DNA of 64,000 nucleotides from Natronosporangium hydrolyticum (GTDB lineage Bacteria > Actinomycetota > Actinomycetes > Mycobacteriales > Micromonosporaceae): NCBI RefSeq assembly GCF_016925615.1, contig NZ_CP070499.1, forward strand, positions 4,588,001 through 4,652,000, read 5' to 3'. The notes below the pieces were generated by a model. The model had not been told where the DNA came from. It searched no databases and was given only the letters and a program-made list of their open reading frames with translations. The position numbers were made by a program, and so were the translations under genes. This document shows positions 7,396 through 15,724 of this stretch, piece after piece; within the stretch, counting starts at the first letter, position 1; each line of letters begins with the position of its first letter.

Positions 7396-10026
7396 TCAAG
7401 CCTGGCCCTTCCGAGTCATTCTGAGCGCATGTCGGTACAGATCAGGGACCCGATAACGCCGGACAGCCTCTTGCGTACCCTCGTGGACCGCGATGAGACC
7501 AACCTCGAGCGCCAGCCCAAGCTGTTCCAGGGCGCTCTCGTCAATCTCCCCTATGTCTGAAGGGTCCAGCGGCGTCCGACCGGCGGTCTGGAGCGCACCA
7601 ACCAGGACCCTCAGCTCCGGGAACTCTTCGTCCAGCAACGCGGCCAACGCCGCGTCACTCACCTCTTCAAGACTCGGGACAAGCGCTCGAGGTCGGATCA
7701 TGCTCCGGTCGTAGGGGTTTCGCGGGTTCTCTTGTTTTTCCCACTCGACGGCTTTGTTGAACAACTGAATAAGCGCGCGAGGCCCATGATCACCTTGGCC
7801 ATCGGCCAGACGGTTCCAAACCCAGTTCCTGGTGAATGTTGTCTTCCCACCCTTCATCCGTTCTCCCACCAATATGTTCCATGCCTGGAACACTTCCCGG
7901 TGGCTCCATAAGTCTGGGTCTGAGTTGACCCCAGCCGCCCCCAGCATCGTCATGAAGGCATCGCTCCGTGCGGCCTGCTTCAGGACGGTCCTGAAATAGT
8001 CGGCCTGATCTTTCCAACGTAGCTGTACCGACCTTCCCAGCAGATGACTCTTGTTCTGGAAGTGCAGGTCCTGCCAAATATCAAATCGGAGCAGAATCTT
8101 GAAAGAGAGATTCTGAAAAGTACCCTCATAATCTGTCAAGAATGTGAACAATCCGGTGACGGCACTCGTCCGCCGACTCCGACTCGAATCGTCGTTGCCA
8201 AACCCTGTATCCAGCCCATCGAATAGGAGAAATTGATAGTTATCGAGAGTCGCGTCGACAGCCTTTAACCATCTAGCGGCAAGCAGCCCGGCGTTCGGCG
8301 TGTCAAGCATCTGAACAAGTAGTCGCTGAACAACTAACTCGTCCAGGTCTTCCTCCCCGATGTACTGAATCAGTTCCGAAAGTCCAAGTTCGGTCGGCGG
8401 CGGGACTCTATCAGCCTGGGGCGCCGACAGATAGCATGCCATGGCCGCGTAGCACGCCCAGAATCCCGACCATCCTCCGGCATGCTCTTGAAGGTGTGGC
8501 TCAATAGCTGCGAAACCGTGTGCATTCAGCACCCAAGGATACGGCGCACGGAGCGCTGGGGAACATATCACGGGCACCGGTCGTATACCCGGCGCCCGCT
8601 CGAGAAGCCACCGGAAGACTGCGGTTTTGCCGGTACCCTTTCTGCCCACCACCAGCGGATACCGCCGGTCCATCGCCTGGTCGAATACTGCGGTTCTGAC
8701 GAAATCATCGAAAAAGCTACCGTGATGCTCCGCTGTTCCCGCTGAGAAGTCGAGTTCGTGGAGCACTGTTCGCTTGTCAGCTACCTCTTTCGTCAGAGCC
8801 ATCGCCGTCATTTGCGGAAGCAGCTGTTCGAGCCAATCCGCGACCGGCCCGTACGTCTCCTTATTTATCGTCGAGAGTTCGAGAGAATCTGCGAACGCAG
8901 TTTCCGGAGAGTACCGGACAAAATGGCTTAGTTCGTCAGCTCGAAGAGGACCGACCGCCGACTCTCGTCTTCCTTGGGCGGCGCTTAACCACCGATCAAT
9001 CCAGGAGAGCGCCCGATCTTGTACCGTGGCGGCGGAAGGTCCCGGAGGTACCGGCGAGACCAGGAAACGTGGTTCCGGAAAAATGGGTAAGTGATCTACT
9101 GAACGCCGAGTCCGCGCAGCGAGAAGCGAATCGACCAACAGCTCGGTGCCGCGTTCGGCCTGCGGGTGAGGGAAGAAACAAACAACCGCCAGGTCCGCGA
9201 CATCAAAGAGCAACGGCGCGCTAATAGGTGAAATGCCAGTTCTGGAATCGAGCAGGATAAAGTCCGGCTCGATGGATGAACTCGCCGCGGCATCGATCAG
9301 CTTATGGAGCGGGTTCGGCGTTTCACGATACCAGGCTTCCGGCTCAACCAGCTGCAATCGCTGCGCGTAGTCTATCCCAAGCTTTCCGGCGTGAATGCAG
9401 TAGAGTTCCTCCGCATCGTCGACCCTCTGGAGGTGTTCCCTGACATCAACCTCCTCTCCCTGCTCAAGAGCAAGGAGGAGCGACAACGCACCGCCATCTG
9501 TTTCCAACTCAGGCAACCCGAACAGAAATGGTAGTCCGGGAGCTTCGAAATCCATGTCGATAGTCAAGACCCGGTGCCCACGGCCGGCAAGGATGCGAGC
9601 CGTAGCCGCCAATGCAGTAGTGCGACCTACCCCACCCTTAAGACTGTAGAAAGTCACCACCGCGGGACGCGGAAGGTCCTGGTCAAGATCGCTAGCAAAC
9701 AGCAGCGGCTCCGCCGACTGTTGACCGAACGCATCTGGCCAGGTCGGGAGAGCGCCCTCGGTTTCAGCGAATGGCGGACCATACCATCGCTCCTCAGCGA
9801 GGGTCAAAAGCTCCACGTCTGTTGCCTCGTGCTCCAGTCCAGCGAGCAGCCGCTCTCTGCGGACTGCCTCGGAAAGGTTCGACAGCCCGTCGTGGACGAC
9901 CCTGATGCGCCACCCTCCGCTGACCTCCCGGGTAACATGAATCCGCGCCCCGTGCAGCCCATGCCGGTCGGCGTTCGTTTCAAGCACCTGCCGAATCGCG
10001 GAGGTACCGTGCTCGGGAGTCGTCAT
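7396..10026 (-). CDS. KGGVGR-motif ParA-like ATPase fused to a second P-loop NTPase domain
   Basis: An 876-residue soluble two-NTPase protein. After a ~120-residue N-terminal region comes a SIMIBI/ParA-type domain with the variant Walker A KGGVGRT (residues 130-136), the switch-like IDMDFEAPGL (156-165) and LLDSRTG (258-264). A second, unrelated P-loop follows: GRKGTGKT (461-468) with Walker B LLFDGLD (600-606). This resembles the P-loop family typified by cyanobacterial Sll1717. KGGVGR-variant ATPases are known to me from predicted NTP-dependent bacterial conflict systems. The ATG overlaps the stop of the upstream HEPN-like gene as ATGA, so the two are translationally coupled. Base composition is clearly less GC-rich than in the flanking genes, suggesting acquisition by transfer. 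The specific activity is unknown; regulated oligomerisation or activation of the partner is inference. Confidence 0.85.
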   Translation of the reverse strand: MTTPEHGTSAIRQVLETNADRHGLHGARIHVTREVSGGWRIRVVHDGLSNLSEAVRRERLLAGLEHEATDVELLTLAEERWYGPPFAETEGALPTWPDAFGQQSAEPLLFASDLDQDLPRPAVVTFYSLKGGVGRTTALAATARILAGRGHRVLTIDMDFEAPGLPFLFGLPELETDGGALSLLLALEQGEEVDVREHLQRVDDAEELYCIHAGKLGIDYAQRLQLVEPEAWYRETPNPLHKLIDAAASSSIEPDFILLDSRTGISPISAPLLFDVADLAVVCFFPHPQAERGTELLVDSLLAARTRRSVDHLPIFPEPRFLVSPVPPGPSAATVQDRALSWIDRWLSAAQGRRESAVGPLRADELSHFVRYSPETAFADSLELSTINKETYGPVADWLEQLLPQMTAMALTKEVADKRTVLHELDFSAGTAEHHGSFFDDFVRTAVFDQAMDRRYPLVVGRKGTGKTAVFRWLLERAPGIRPVPVICSPALRAPYPWVLNAHGFAAIEPHLQEHAGGWSGFWACYAAMACYLSAPQADRVPPPTELGLSELIQYIGEEDLDELVVQRLLVQMLDTPNAGLLAARWLKAVDATLDNYQFLLFDGLDTGFGNDDSSRSRRTSAVTGLFTFLTDYEGTFQNLSFKILLRFDIWQDLHFQNKSHLLGRSVQLRWKDQADYFRTVLKQAARSDAFMTMLGAAGVNSDPDLWSHREVFQAWNILVGERMKGGKTTFTRNWVWNRLADGQGDHGPRALIQLFNKAVEWEKQENPRNPYDRSMIRPRALVPSLEEVSDAALAALLDEEFPELRVLVGALQTAGRTPLDPSDIGEIDESALEQLGLALEVGLIAVHEGTQEAVRRYRVPDLYRHALRMTRKGQA

Positions 10027-10514
10027 CCGTGCCTCCTTCGAGGTCTACGACCCGCGTACCGACTTCTTCTACGCACATAAGCCGCAAGCTCCTGCGCCCC
10101 AACAAGGAGGTCCTCCGGCCGATGTTCAGAGTCGAAACTAGCCGAATACCTCATACTCGTCGTCCAACGATCGAGAAACGCGCGCCTGAACCCACCGAGA
10201 TCGGAGGCCCTTAAACCAGCCTTATCATACAGATCACGAAGATCATGTCCACGCGCGCCGGTGCGAGGGAAAGGTCGACTCATTCGAGTTAGATAGTCCT
10301 TGAGGAGGCACTCAACGACGTAGCCGGCCAAGTAAAGGGCGCCAGGCAAGTGACCGTTGCACGCCAAACAGGCGACCTCACTTTCCCGCGCCCTTGCCGC
10401 CTCTTCGTACAAGCTGGCGCCCCCCACTCTGGCCCTAGACGAGAACGAAGCCCTCACAAGCAAGCAGAGCCCACGTGTTTCCACAGTAGCCGAATCCAAG
10501 TGGTGGTGCCACAC
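10023..10514 (-). CDS. HEPN-like domain protein, partner of the KGGVGR ATPase
   Basis: Up to 163 residues, all-alpha. The core ESEVACLACNGHLPGALYLA then GYVVECLLKDYL, followed by RTGARGHDLRDLY, is the pattern of HEPN domains of the 'uncharacterised protein near nucleotidyltransferase or ATPase' type. These are often RNases or NTPase partners. The R-x5-H at residues 84-90 falls in the canonical RX4-6H spacing but may be structural rather than catalytic. The frame opens with a GTG at 10512-10514. A GTG at 10425-10427 (134 residues) starts closer to the conserved core and has a weak AGGG upstream, so the true start may be there. The stop overlaps the ATPase start by 4 nt. Role as effector or adaptor of the module is inferred from context. 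Confidence 0.68.
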   Translation of the reverse strand: MWHHHLDSATVETRGLCLLVRASFSSRARVGGASLYEEAARARESEVACLACNGHLPGALYLAGYVVECLLKDYLTRMSRPFPRTGARGHDLRDLYDKAGLRASDLGGFRRAFLDRWTTSMRYSASFDSEHRPEDLLVGAQELAAYVRRRSRYAGRRPRRRHG

Positions 10515-10551
10515 GGTTGCGAATGCGGCGCAACAGTCGGCGGTTATCGGC

Positions 10552-11040
10552 TTAGAACTCGGATTGCAGGGCGGCGTCCTTCTGAGTGACCAGGTCGGCC
10601 AGCCGCCCCTGGTAGGCCGCCATCGCAGCCCGCAGTTTTTGGTCGCTCGCCGCGAGCATCCGGACCGCCAGCAGGCCGGCGTTGCGGGCGCCGCCGATCG
10701 AGACCGTCGCCACCGGAACCCCGGCCGGCATCTGCACGATCGAGAGCAACGAATCCATGCCGTCGAGGTGCGCCAGCGGCACCGGCACCCCGATCACCGG
10801 CAGCGGGGTCGCCGAGGCGACCATCCCCGGCAGGTGCGCCGCACCGCCGGCGCCGGCGATGATCACCTGGACCCCACGGTCGGCCGCGGTCTGCGCGTAC
10901 TCCAGCATCGCCGCGGGGGTGCGGTGCGCCGACACCACCCGCTGCTCGTACGCCACCCCGAACTCGGCGAGCGCCTCCGCCGCGGCCCGCATCACCGGCC
11001 AGTCCGAGTCGCTCCCCATGATCACGCCGACCGTCGGCAT
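10552..11040 (-). CDS. purE: N5-carboxyaminoimidazole ribonucleotide mutase
   Basis: Class I PurE: converts N5-CAIR to CAIR in de novo purine synthesis, in the cytoplasm. The 162-residue length is typical. Near the N-terminus is the signature [13 protein letters not shown] (substrate phosphate loop), then VVSAHRTP with the catalytic histidine, and later [11 protein letters not shown] and [16 protein letters not shown]. The ATG (11038-11040) shares one base with the TGA of purK (TGATG), so the pair is co-transcribed and translationally coupled, purK first. Confidence 0.97.
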   Translation of the reverse strand: MPTVGVIMGSDSDWPVMRAAAEALAEFGVAYEQRVVSAHRTPAAMLEYAQTAADRGVQVIIAGAGGAAHLPGMVASATPLPVIGVPVPLAHLDGMDSLLSIVQMPAGVPVATVSIGGARNAGLLAVRMLAASDQKLRAAMAAYQGRLADLVTQKDAALQSEF

Positions 11041-12188
11041 CAGTGCGTGGTCCCTTCCCGTAGTAGTGTCGCGGCCCGCGCCGCCCGGTCACGTACCTCG
11101 GCCAGCTCCGTGCCGAGGGCGGTGACGTGCCCGATCTTGCGACCGGGGCGCGTTCGCTTGCCGTAAAGATGCACTTTGACGTCCGGGACCGCCGCGAACA
11201 GGTGGTGCAGCCGTTCGTCGAGCGGCTGCGCGGTGGTCTCGGCGGCGAGCACATTCGCCATCACCACCGCCGGGGCGGCCAGCTCGCAGGCGCCCAGCGG
11301 ATAGTCCAGCACCGCCCGCAGATGCTGCTCGAACTGGGAGGTCCGGGCCCCCTCGATGCTCCAGTGGCCGGAGTTGTGCGGACGCATCGCCAGCTCGTTG
11401 ACGAGGATGCCCCGGTCGGTCTCGAACAGCTCGACCGCGAGCAGGCCGACCACGTCGAGTTCGGTGGCGATCCGGATCGCCAGCTGCTGGATCTCCACCG
11501 CGGTCTGTTCGTCGAGCCCGGGGGCGGGGGCGAGTACCTCGACGCAGACGCCGTCCGCCTGCACCGTCTCCACTACTGGGTAGACCGCGACCTGGCCGAA
11601 CGGTGACCGGGCGAGCTGGACCGCCAACTCCCGCCGCAGCGTCAGCTTCTCCTCCAGCAGCACCGGCTCACCGGTGGCGAGCTGGCCGGCGGCCTCCTCC
11701 GGAGCCTCGATCACAAAGACCCCGCGGCCGTCGTAACCGCCCCGGACCGTCTTCAGGATGATCGGGTAGTCACCGGCGGCGAACTCGTCGAGCTCGTCGG
11801 CGGTGCTGACCGCCCGCCACCGGGGGACGGCGATGCCGAGCTCAGCGAGCCGCCGCCGCATCGCTAGCTTGTCCTGGGCGTAGAGCAGGGCGTCCGCGCT
11901 CGGGTAGACGGTCTCGCCGGCCGCCGCCAGCGCCCGGATGTGGTCGCCGGGGACGTGTTCGTGGTCGAAGGTGACCACGTCGCAGCCTTTCGCGAACCGC
12001 CGCAGCGCCTCCAGGTCGGTCGGCTGGCCCAGGTGCACGTCGGCGGCGACGATGGCGGCGCCGTCGTCAGGGTCGGTGGCGAGCACCCGCAATGACTGGC
12101 CGAGCGCAATCGCCGCCTGATGGGTCATCCGGGCCAGCTGCCCGCCGCCGACCATCCCGACCACCGGCAGACCGGTACGCGTATCCAC
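11040..12188 (-). CDS. purK: 5-(carboxyamino)imidazole ribonucleotide synthase
   Basis: ATP-grasp enzyme that carboxylates AIR to N5-CAIR with bicarbonate, feeding PurE. The 382 residues show the N-terminal PreATP-grasp glycine loop ([13 protein letters not shown]), [12 protein letters not shown], the ATP-grasp lysine and glycine loop [14 protein letters not shown], and [17 protein letters not shown] at the active site. The GTG at 12186-12188 gives the usual length; TAAGCT lies 8 nt before it as a possible -10 of a nearly leaderless message. The coding frame stays open further upstream, into the neighbouring acyl-CoA dehydrogenase gene, but that part is not PurK-like. Confidence 0.95.
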   Translation of the reverse strand: MDTRTGLPVVGMVGGGQLARMTHQAAIALGQSLRVLATDPDDGAAIVAADVHLGQPTDLEALRRFAKGCDVVTFDHEHVPGDHIRALAAAGETVYPSADALLYAQDKLAMRRRLAELGIAVPRWRAVSTADELDEFAAGDYPIILKTVRGGYDGRGVFVIEAPEEAAGQLATGEPVLLEEKLTLRRELAVQLARSPFGQVAVYPVVETVQADGVCVEVLAPAPGLDEQTAVEIQQLAIRIATELDVVGLLAVELFETDRGILVNELAMRPHNSGHWSIEGARTSQFEQHLRAVLDYPLGACELAAPAVVMANVLAAETTAQPLDERLHHLFAAVPDVKVHLYGKRTRPGRKIGHVTALGTELAEVRDRAARAATLLREGTTH

Positions 12189-12235
12189 AGGTCGCAAGCT
12201 TAGCGCCGACCCGGATGGCGTGCCGTCGGCCCGGC

Positions 12236-13402
12236 TCAGCGGGGTTTGAGCAGCTGCCGGGCCATGACGACGCGCTGGACCTGGTTGGTGCCTTCGTAGA
12301 TCTGGGTGATCTTGGCGTCCCGCATCATCCGTTCCAGTGGATAGTCCTTGGTGCAGCCGTAGCCACCGAGCAGCTGCACCGCGTCGGTGGTGATCTCCAT
12401 CGCCGCGTCGGAGGCGAAACACTTCGCCGCCGCCCCGAAGAAGGTCAGGTCGGCCTCGACGCGCTCGGAGCGGGCCGCCGCCGCGTACGTCAGCTGCCTC
12501 GCCGCCTCCAGCTTCATGCCCATGTCGGCCACCATGAACTGCACCGCCTGCAGGTCAGCCAACCGGTGGCCGAACTGCTCCCGCTCGGTGACGTACTCGC
12601 CGGCCGCCGCCAGCGCCCCGGCCGCGATCCCCACCGCCTGGGCGGCGATCGTCACCCGGGTGTGGTCGAGCGTGCGCATGGCCAGCTTGAACCCCTCCCC
12701 GACGGCGCCGACCAGCCGGTCCGGGCCGACCCGCACCCCGTCGAGGTAGACCTCGCGGGTGGGCGAGCCCTTGATCCCGAGCTTGCGCTCCGGTGCCCCG
12801 AAGCCGACGCCGGCGTCGTTCTCGGCGTCGACCACGAAGGCCGAGATGCCGCGGGTGCCGGCGCCGGGCTCAGTCACCGCGAAGACGGTGTAGAAACGGG
12901 AGACCCCCGCGTTGGTGATCCACCGCTTGACTCCGTTGAGGATCCAGCCGTCTCCGTCCGGCACCGCCCGGGTGGTCATCGCGGCCACGTCGGAGCCGGC
13001 CTCCGGCTCGGAGAGGCAGTAGGAGAACATCGCCTCTCCGCTGGCCACCGGCGGCAGGAACTGCTGCTTCAGCGGCTCGGAGCCGGCCAGCAACAGCGGC
13101 ATGGTGCCGAGCTTGTTGACCGCCGGGATCAGGCCGGAGGCGGCGCAGGCACGCGAGACCTCCTCAATGACTATCGCAGTCGCCAACGCGTCGGCCCCGC
13201 CGCCCCCGTACTCGGTCGGGATGTGTGGGGCGTGCAGGTCGGCGATGCGCAACGCCTCGTACGAGGCCTGCGGGAACTCGCTCGTCTCATCCGCCTTCGC
13301 CGCGTTCGGGGCGACCTTGTCCTGGCTGATCTTGCGTGCTGCGTCGCGTACCGCCTGGTGCTCCTGGCCCAGCTGGTACGTGTCGAACGACTCCCCCGGC
13401 AT
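12236..13402 (-). CDS. Acyl-CoA dehydrogenase
   Basis: FAD-dependent alpha,beta-dehydrogenation of a short or branched acyl-CoA, passing electrons to ETF. The 388-residue protein has the three-domain ACAD layout: alpha domain, FAD signature CLSEPEAGSDVAAM and WITNAG in the middle beta domain, and the C-terminal helical domain with REQFGHRLADLQAVQFMVAD. The catalytic base is the glutamate of QIYEGTNQVQR, the position used by short-chain and short/branched-chain family members. The ATG at 13400-13402 has AGGAG six nt upstream. Its 5' end overlaps the end of the preceding gene by about 116 nt. Exact substrate unknown; location beside purEK is common in actinobacteria. Confidence 0.93.
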   Translation of the reverse strand: MPGESFDTYQLGQEHQAVRDAARKISQDKVAPNAAKADETSEFPQASYEALRIADLHAPHIPTEYGGGGADALATAIVIEEVSRACAASGLIPAVNKLGTMPLLLAGSEPLKQQFLPPVASGEAMFSYCLSEPEAGSDVAAMTTRAVPDGDGWILNGVKRWITNAGVSRFYTVFAVTEPGAGTRGISAFVVDAENDAGVGFGAPERKLGIKGSPTREVYLDGVRVGPDRLVGAVGEGFKLAMRTLDHTRVTIAAQAVGIAAGALAAAGEYVTEREQFGHRLADLQAVQFMVADMGMKLEAARQLTYAAAARSERVEADLTFFGAAAKCFASDAAMEITTDAVQLLGGYGCTKDYPLERMMRDAKITQIYEGTNQVQRVVMARQLLKPR

Positions 13403-15626
13403 ACTCACTCCTGCCTGCCGTGCCTCCGGTGGGGGGTGCCCCACTCTGGTCGTACGGTCTGAGGATACCGGCCGGTAACGCGAGCACCATCGGCGTCGAC
13501 GGGGGGTCGAACGGGTCGCTCGCCGCGAACGCCCGCAGCTGCTCCCAATCGGCCGACGGCGGCGGCTCGCCGCTGATGGTGGCCCACCCGAGCACCTCGT
13601 CGGTCACCACCGCACAGCCGGCGAGGTCGGCAAAACGGTCCGGCGGCAGGGTTGTCCGGAGGGCGGTGAGCAGTTGGGCGGCGACCCGGTCCGGTTCGGC
13701 GGGCGCGGAGGTGACCGCCACCTGCGCCGGCGGCGGGGCGCCGGGACGCGGCGGTCGCACCGACCGCGCCGCCGGCCCCGCGATCCGGGCGGCGAGCCGG
13801 GCGCCACCGAGCAGCGCCACGGCGGTCGCCGCGACCAGCCGGCACCGCCCAGCGGTCTCGACGGCCACCTGCAGCGTCCACGGGCCGGCCAGGGACAGCC
13901 CAGCGGTGGGTCGCCGGAGGGTGACGCCGCCGAACGCTCCGGCCGCGGCGAGGCGGCGACCCGCCAACCGGTGCAGCAGCCGGGCGGTGGGGCCGGGCCG
14001 GATCTCCCACAGCGGCCGGGCCCGCCCCTGGGCCACCGCCAGCGGCTTGGCGGCGAGCAGCAGCCACCATCGACCAGGCGGGGCGCCGGCCGCCGCTTCG
14101 CTGGCATACCAAGCTAATCGGGCAAGGAACCGGTCGCCGGGCTGGAGCAGCTCGGTCCGCACCGGGACCACCGCCCATCCGCCGGCCCGGTCCGGAGAGG
14201 TGGGCGCCGCCCACTCGGCCGGCGGCGCGGCACGCCCCGGATGCTGCCGAAACGGGGGCCGCCGCAGCCAGCGTTCCACCAGGTAGCGCCGCCACACCGC
14301 GGCTGGGTCGGCGCCGCCGGAGAGCAGCGCCAGCACCTGCCGCAGCCCGTCAGCGGCGGTTCTCGGCCCCAGGTACGCCGGCAGCCGCGGGTCGAGGAAG
14401 GTGGTGACCAGTTCGGATTGCAGTCCGCGCAGCAGCTCCGGCAGGAGCGGACCGGTGCTGTCGTCGGGCTGGCTGGCGAGCGTGTCGGTGACTGCCGCGT
14501 CGGGGAGGGTCCGCTCCGCGATCGTCAACGCGGCGGCGCGCCCCGCTGCCGCGGTGAGATCCGCCAGCGGCTGCGCCACCACGACCCCGTACCGGCTGGC
14601 GATCCGGTCGGTGAGCCGGGACAGCTGCGGGCCGGTCATCGAGTCGACCAGGACGCCGACGTCACCGGCTACCCGCCGGGCCGTCGCCCAGCACAACCAG
14701 TCCGATAGCGAAGGGGTGGGCTCGCCCAGGTCGTCGAGGTACCCGTCGACATCGACCTCGTCCAGGAAGAAGGGCAGCGCCCGATGCCGCGCGGCGCCGA
14801 GCGCGGACGGGCCGAGCAGCGTGCCGGCGCAGTAGGCGCCACGGTCGTCGACGGCGGTCAACTCGGGGAAGTGGGCCGAGTAGACCGGCAGCGGCCGGGG
14901 TCGGTCGTGGGCGGCGAGAGCGCTCCCGAGCACCGCCGCGGCGCCGGCTCCGCAGCCGAGCCGGACCCCGACCGGCCCGGTGAAGTCGAGCGCCGCCAGC
15001 CGCTGCGCCGGGTCGGGCAGCGGCGCTGGCGCTGGCGGGTCGGCCCGGACCTGGCAGCCGGTCGGGGTCCGGGTCACCTCGACCACCTGGCCGGGCAGTA
15101 CCCGCCGGACCCCGGCGTAGAAGGTGGCGGCCTGGTCGTCGCAGGCGCCGGTGGCGAGAAATCGGCGGACCACGGTCTGGTCGGGTTCGGCCGGTAGCCC
15201 GCCCGCGAGCACCCCGGCTGGTTCCGAGGCCGCTAGTACCACCGGGCCGTGGCGCGCCCAGTACAACGGCGGTCCGGCCGGAGTCCGCGCGAGGAAGAGC
15301 ACGTTCCGGGACAGATCTGCCAGAATCACCGCGTACTCCCCGAGGCCGAGTGCACGCAACCCCGCCGCCCCGCCGCTGGCGTAGGCGGCGGCGATGTCGC
15401 TCGGCGCCGCCGAGCCGGCGAGCACCAATGCTCCGGCCGGTATCCGGTGCACCATCGGCAGCTCCGCCTGGATCACCAGCTCAGCCCCGCCCGCGGACCA
15501 GTTGGCGGGTTGCCGGCCGCGGACGGCGAGGGCGGCGGCGATCGTCGCCGCCGCCGGCGGCCAGCCGGGTTGGTGACCTGCCGGCGCCGGCAGGTCGGTG
15601 CCGAACACGGCGGCGAGCCCGGTCAT
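13287..15626 (-). CDS. Degenerate asparagine-synthetase-like protein fused to a CofE-like domain
   Basis: A 779-residue protein in two parts. Residues 1 to about 185 look like a class II glutamine amidotransferase fold, but the protein starts MTGLAAVFG and lacks the Cys2 nucleophile of MCGI-type enzymes. Residues ~215-440 align with the AsnB synthetase domain, yet the PP-loop position reads LGCGAGAAA instead of SGG(L/V)DSS, so ATP pyrophosphatase activity is unlikely. Residues ~485-735 resemble the F420-0:gamma-glutamyl ligase (CofE) fold: VPVRTELLQPGD, AVAQGRARPLWEIRPG, ARIAGPAARS, and AGCAVVTDEVLGWATISG in place of VVDANDLG. The ATG at 15624-15626 has GGGAGG 6 nt upstream. The last ~45 residues are low complexity and overlap the next gene. 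Function unknown; possibly a scaffold or a ligase working on a peptide or amino-acid substrate. Confidence 0.75.
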   Translation of the reverse strand: MTGLAAVFGTDLPAPAGHQPGWPPAAATIAAALAVRGRQPANWSAGGAELVIQAELPMVHRIPAGALVLAGSAAPSDIAAAYASGGAAGLRALGLGEYAVILADLSRNVLFLARTPAGPPLYWARHGPVVLAASEPAGVLAGGLPAEPDQTVVRRFLATGACDDQAATFYAGVRRVLPGQVVEVTRTPTGCQVRADPPAPAPLPDPAQRLAALDFTGPVGVRLGCGAGAAAVLGSALAAHDRPRPLPVYSAHFPELTAVDDRGAYCAGTLLGPSALGAARHRALPFFLDEVDVDGYLDDLGEPTPSLSDWLCWATARRVAGDVGVLVDSMTGPQLSRLTDRIASRYGVVVAQPLADLTAAAGRAAALTIAERTLPDAAVTDTLASQPDDSTGPLLPELLRGLQSELVTTFLDPRLPAYLGPRTAADGLRQVLALLSGGADPAAVWRRYLVERWLRRPPFRQHPGRAAPPAEWAAPTSPDRAGGWAVVPVRTELLQPGDRFLARLAWYASEAAAGAPPGRWWLLLAAKPLAVAQGRARPLWEIRPGPTARLLHRLAGRRLAAAGAFGGVTLRRPTAGLSLAGPWTLQVAVETAGRCRLVAATAVALLGGARLAARIAGPAARSVRPPRPGAPPPAQVAVTSAPAEPDRVAAQLLTALRTTLPPDRFADLAGCAVVTDEVLGWATISGEPPPSADWEQLRAFAASDPFDPPSTPMVLALPAGILRPYDQSGAPPTGGTAGRSEYAGGVVRHVPAGPGAPGGTRRSTQDQPGQGRPERGEGG

Positions 15627-15724
15627 CGGCTGCCTCCCCAAGCGACAGGGTCAGGAATCAGCCGAGCTTATCGGTTAGATGGCTGTATGTCCGATTAGAA
15701 ACCTGTGTGTCGCACTGGGAGGTA

